This document shows, in pieces, positions 59,201-64,000 of a stretch of DNA of 64,000 nt. The stretch spans positions 15,236,701 to 15,300,700 of the forward strand of contig JAVTVX010000016.1 of the NCBI GenBank assembly GCA_033439265.1, in the 5' to 3' direction. Numbering within the stretch: position 1 is the first letter of the stretch; the number at the start of each line of letters is the position of its first letter. The DNA comes from Dillenia suffruticosa. Lineage: Eukaryota > Streptophyta > Magnoliopsida > Dilleniales > Dilleniaceae. The notes below the pieces were generated by a model. The model did no database searches. It had not been told where the DNA came from and worked only from the letters and a program-made list of their open reading frames with translations. The position numbers and the translations under genes are program-made.

Positions 59201-62200
59201 ATAATAGGACTTTATCATTTGAGTTGCATGCTTATTCGGACAGATCATGCAGGTTGTAACGTAAATAGAAAGAGTACTAATAGGACTTGTCAATTCTTTG
59301 AAAATATATTAGTAGGTTAGTTATCAAAGAAACAAAATAACATAGCTACCTCTGCCACCGAAGCCGAATTTGTGCACAAATACTATGGATTAGACATCAA
59401 CAAGAGGATTATAATAAGAATCTAAAATGCACATACATTAAAATGAAAAATATTAGTGAAATAAATTTGACATAGAATCTCATTCATCATTCTAAAATTA
59501 AGTACATTGAAGTTAGACATCATTTCATTCGGGAAAATGTAATAAAAGATAAAATTAAATTTGAATATGCAGAAACTAAGAAACAAATAGTGGATATTTT
59601 CACTAAATCTTGGACAAAGAAAGATTTTGTGAACTAAGACGAGAACTAGGCGTGATAAAGCAAAAATGAAGTGATAATATGAATAAAATACGTTTTTGAT
59701 GAGATTAGAATAAGTGCTTAGCATTTGGCATTTTACAGAACCAATATCTGCAATCTGACATTCAAAGGGTCGACCAAATCATAAGGTTGGATTGATACAT
59801 TAAGTAAGTGAATCAGAAACTCTATTTTTGATACATTATATATCAACCCATACCGACATGTATAGTGATATATATGAGCTTGCATATCAATTCATTTCAT
59901 TTTTGGGTCCATCTGGTGTTGTTTGCTTAAGTAAACACATAGGCTTTTTGTGAATATATTTATGCGTATATGTGTGTTGGTTAAGGTCGATACATCTTAA
60001 GCAACGAATAGATCCATCTTCAAATTCTTAAAACTATAAAAATGACTCACCTTCGCATGTGAATCGAAATATAGTTAAATAGACACAGAAAACAACATTC
60101 TGACATACATATATCGACCCATATGAGCAATGGGTCGACCTTGATGTTTGTTCAGAATAAGGTCTTAAAGGGTGTATTGATACATTTGAGGAATGAGTCG
60201 ATACATGAGGATTCACTCAAACACCCAAATGGTCTGGCCTATTAATGCTATTCAATGTAATACAAAAATAAATCAAAATTCACATTCCAACCTTTTAGTT
60301 TTGCTCTCTCTCGATAGTGCTCTCCTCTTCCTTCAATCATTTAAAAAAAATCCCTAATCCTTTCACAAATCTCCTTACACAACGCAATCTCTTCATCAAC
60401 AAATCCTAAATCACAAGAATCAACTCAATCATCTATCAATCCCAAGCAAAAGCAACAAGCTTCGATGGGTTAAAGGTTGAAGAAAACTCCCAAATTCGAT
60501 GATAATGAGTTTTCATCTTTAGAGAAAAGTAAGTCCTTCACTAATTACTTTATTAATAAATGAATAAATTATGATAGATTAGTTGATTGGAACCATTTGA
60601 AGGAAATGAGATTTCTATATTATGAAACTTTGGAGAGGGTGGTGCCAAAATGGTTGATGCACCAAAACCTTAATATCCATGATGATCTAGTTATAAAATT
60701 TTACAACTTGGAAGTGAATGATGATGATAATGGACATGGGAATGTTTTAGAGACATACTATCATTTTGAAACTAGAATGAAGCCAGTAAGTTTCTCAACC
60801 TTTGTCAGGGGAGGAGCCATAATCATGAATCCTAGAGTTTTAAGTAATCAGTGTGGAATGGAATGGATGTCACAAGCATAATGTGAGCAATATAAAGATA
60901 AGAATATTCTTGAGTATACTAAAACTGTGTTGAATAATCAAAATCTCACTCATATGGATCAAAGCATTAATACTTTAGGAATGTTTGAATGGATTCTTCA
61001 TCTGATTGTATCTCATGTCATCAAGCCTCAAGGTTACAAAGGATGATTTTTTGATTATGGCTTGTATTATGAGAAAGAAAAATCCCATATTGCATTTCTT
61101 GATTTTTGCTTTTATGATTGAGGCATCTAAGATAAAAGATAAAATGAAAGATAAGACTAGACTTTCTCATGGTTCATGGATTACTAGCATTCCTATGAAA
61201 AATGACATAAAGCTGGCCAAGGAAGGAACCATTTTAGACATTCTCAGGGGAATCAACAAATCATCTCAAAGAAATCTAGTTGGGCATTTACGGATGAAGA
61301 GGGATGGATCAAGATAAAAAGGGGTGATGGTGCACTTCAAGATGTTGAAGAAGGAGAAGAAGAAGAAGGGGAAGAAAGAAGAAATAATAAAAGAAATTTG
61401 GTTGAGATCCCTAAGTCTTCTAGGAAGAAAAGAAGAAAGATCTGTCATGAAGTTATTAGTAAAGGCAGTAAAGATATACTTAAAAAGCAAATGGCAAAAT
61501 TGATATCCCATTCCCTTGAAGATTCAGAATAAGGTGTTGAACTTGAGAGATGTGAATTTGGAAATCAAAGAGATGTGTATGACTATGAAGGAGACTAATG
61601 TAGCTATGATGAAAAAGATAGAGAAAATGGAGAATTTATTGGTGAAACTGGTTGAAGACAAGGCAGAAATTTCAAATGTTTCTCTATCTCCATCTCTATC
61701 ATATCATAGTCCTAGAGCCTCTTCTTAACTTGAATCTGTTACCTCTCCTCCACATGAAGGTTCTCTCAGTCTTGTAATTGTACCTTCAGCCCTTCTGTAG
61801 CACATACCTCTCCAGCCCCTATGGAAGCTCCTACAGCTCCTGCAATTGATTCTACATCTCCTACTTGATCTCCTTCACCATCTGCACTCATCCCAACTAT
61901 CACTTAGCAATATCGCGAACAAACAAACTCTTCTAACTCTGATGACTAAATTCTTCACCACTACAAACTTACATTTTTTTTTGTATAAGCTGATGTATTT
62001 TGACTCAGAGCTTATGTATGTTAATTCACATGTCTCTTTCGTATTTTGATGACAAGCAAAGGTTTCTTCTATATGATGAGCATATTTTAAATCATATGTT
62101 TCCTTTAAATCAAATACCCTCTAGGAATGTCGGACGTGTAATGCATGTATAGTAAACAATCCTTATTGATGAACTAAATCTTCTGTATGTTTCATGATAT

Positions 62201-62555
62201 GTTAATTCGTTCCTTCTTTATGTAATGTTGGTTATGTCTTAGTTGTAGCGGTACATATTTATGGGGAGTTTCAGATTAAGGGAAGTTTTGTCCTTCTAAA
62301 AATAGGTTAATGACCTAAATCACAAGATCATTTTTTACCGAGTTCATTAGTAAACCAATTACCATCTCATTTCCCCCATTTGATGATGTCAAAAAGGGGG
62401 CAGAAAGAATAAACTCTCCATAAAACTCCATAAAAGAACACAAAACTCCACTACTCTAGATCACTCGTTAAGAGGGAATGGGCTACTTGATAAAGTGGAG
62501 TAACTCTATCTATTTTTTAATTTATTAAAGTTTTGTCATAATCAAAAAGTGGGAT
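56233..62555 (+). mobile_element. SIRE-type Ty1/copia element (fossil), right part
   Basis: It resumes after the second CATAA. The parts in order are the end of gag with a second zinc-knuckle region near 56.4 kb (GHIAQSYN) and the WVPK word near 56.57 kb, protease near 56.7-56.9 kb, integrase near 57.1-57.8 kb, reverse transcriptase near 58.2-58.9 kb (MDVKNVFLNGIINE; VYIEQPPEFE), and RNase H near 59.0-59.6 kb (YLTASRPDILF). A further region near 60.47-61.75 kb resembles the extra downstream reading region of SIRE elements. A purine-rich AAAAAGTGGG tract precedes the 3' LTR at about 62556. It is broken many times and old. Confidence 0.8.
60470..61750 (+). mobile_element. Downstream (env-like) region of the SIRE-type element
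   Basis: Between pol and the 3' LTR lies a region with traces of a separate protein: a Lys-rich start, a middle part (YYETLERVVPKW, NIHDDLVIKFYNLE, TFVRGGAIIMNP) and a C-terminal coiled coil with a Ser/Pro-rich tail (MKKIEKMENLLVKLVED). SIRE-type copia elements carry such an extra region, often called env-like. The family call rests on position and general character and is only moderately sure. It is broken. Confidence 0.5.
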
Positions 62556-64000
62556 ATTATTAAGTAAAATATATTTTGATGATAATCAAGAAGTCAGTTT
62601 AGAACTTTGATGATGATTAGACCTCTTGCTTTAATGATAATTAAGAGTTGGTTTAAAATATTGATGTTATTTAGAAATTATTGAGTTAAATAGGTTTTTA
62701 GAGTTAATGCTTTAATGATAATTAAGAATGAAAACCTTTATGATGTTCAAATGATGACTGTCGAGTAAAATGATTCTAAACTTAGAATTTTTGCTTTTAG
62801 AATTATACTATATCAACCCATAGTGTACGATGTATCAATATACAAAATCATGCTCTTAGAAGATTAGTAACAAAGACTTCATATAGCAATCTAAAGACCT
62901 GTGTATACTGACCAAGGGGTGTAGCAATATATGACATTGGATATATCGATACAGAATTACATGCTCTCAGAAGTTTATTGTAGAATTTAAATGGATCAAT
63001 TAAATGAATCAATATATTGACCAAGAGTAATATGTATAGCGATTCATGATATTGGATATATCGATATACAAAATTTTACTCTCAGAAATTTGTTATAGAG
63101 TTTAATTGAATCAATACAATTATTCACTATATTGGCCCATCAAACATCTTAAAGATATAAATGAGTGAAAGAAGGTCTATATAAGTATATGTTGGTCCCA
63201 AAGACAACCAAGAAGGGAGGTTGAATTGGTTGTCTTAAACTTGGTTTTTCAAAAATCTAACTCCACCTAGATTCAATAATTAAACATATGGTCATCTAAT
63301 GCAATAATTAAAAGTAAAAGTAAGGAGACAGATCTGTTTTTATAGTAATTCGGTCTTGTGTCTACATCCACTCTTCCAACCAAGCAAACCGGGGTCTAGC
63401 TACTAACTGGTTTCTACTATAGTCGAATCAACAACATACACTCCACTTGTTGACTTTTGATTTTCATATCATGAAAAATCCTTTGTCCAACATTGGAAGA
63501 CAAATAAAAAACAATCAAAAGTTTCAGCAAATGTAACATGAGAAAATGTGACAACAGGCTTCTCAGGATTGTAGAAGTTCTTCTTGAATTTTTCTTTTTG
63601 GTGCTATGAAGTCTCAGAAAAATGATACTCATTCACCCACTCACGTTTTCTGTTCTCTCTCTCTGAAAAACCTGCTGATAGACGCTTCATTTGATAGCAA
63701 AGAGACTCAATTAACTACAATAAAAATCCTCAGAGTTACCAATAACAACTCCACCAATATTCTGAAAAATAGTCTTCAAATCCTCTTTGAATAATGATGT
63801 TTACCGGCAGTAAATATTTTTCTTCTGAAATTTAAATATCCCTCTAAGATATTCAAATGTTGGTTGACTTATATCTATAGCTCCTCCAAAAAATTCGAAA
63901 TCAATCCAGAGATTCTGTTCCGGCTTAGAACTTTCCAGCATAACTTGCTGACTTTGTCCATTTATTTTTTCATCAAAATCTCGATGAAATTGTGCTATAA
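62556..64000 (+). mobile_element. 3' LTR of the SIRE-type element, running off the right edge
   Basis: Directly after a GTGGGATAT purine-rich junction the sequence AAAATATATTTTGATGATAA begins, as in SIRE-type LTRs. Further in, near 63.2-63.45 kb, are the GGAGGTTGAATTGG, TAATTCGGTC and CTACATCCACTC words often seen in this LTR class. The end of the LTR is not reached within the window. Confidence 0.6.

Overview
The window is plant nuclear DNA, almost certainly from a eudicot. It has low-GC, intron-bearing host genes of plant-specific type (an F-box/FBA gene, an RTM2-like small-heat-shock-fold gene, a TMEM62-type metallophosphoesterase). These are embedded in CACTA DNA transposons, chromovirus (Ty3/gypsy) and Ty1/copia elements, and a tRNA-type SINE. 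I cannot name the species. Roughly four fifths of the window is transposon-derived. Layout: 1-1.85 kb holds the first two exons of a metallophosphoesterase gene (minus strand, running off the left edge). 1.85-5.1 kb is non-coding apart from a complete SINE with a 12-bp target duplication at 3.15-3.36 kb and a possible spliced last exon of the next gene. 5.13-6.27 kb is an F-box gene (minus). 7.3-10.27 kb is an old, broken gypsy element (minus). 10.27-11.1 kb is one end of a CACTA element. 11.588-22.452 kb is a complete-looking 10.9-kb CACTA (En/Spm-type) transposon with 14-bp terminal inverted repeats and an ATT target duplication; it sits inside an old chromovirus LTR (about 11.38-11.587 and 22.453-23.849 kb). 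24.3-39.9 kb is a three-level nest: a copia fossil (plus) interrupted by a gypsy-type element with 2.0-kb LTRs (minus, duplication TCTTT), whose right LTR is itself interrupted by a non-coding CACTA-like insertion of about 5.7 kb. 41.0-42.2 kb is an RTM2-like host gene (minus), followed by a probable solo LTR at 42.67-43.14 kb. From about 44.2 kb to the right edge lies a large SIRE-type copia fossil (plus), interrupted at 45.295-56.232 kb by a young Tekay/Del-like chromovirus (minus, duplication CATAA, LTRs about 98 percent alike by eye). How the parts work together: the 10.9-kb CACTA carries both En/Spm gene types in the same orientation, a TNP2-type transposase (about 1,172 residues over four exons) and a second six-exon gene of the plant Ptta/En/Spm family, which has one in-frame stop. 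Dense subterminal palindromes flank them at both ends. A block of palindromes, a CT-rich tract and a 0.6-kb GC-rich hairpin-forming block lie upstream of the transposase, an arrangement reminiscent of the control regions of maize Spm. This element is the most informative object in the window. Its insertion into a recognisable LTR lets the empty target site be read from the younger relative of that LTR at 45.3-48.1 kb. All splice sites, domain names and ages were judged by eye; no alignment or database search was run.
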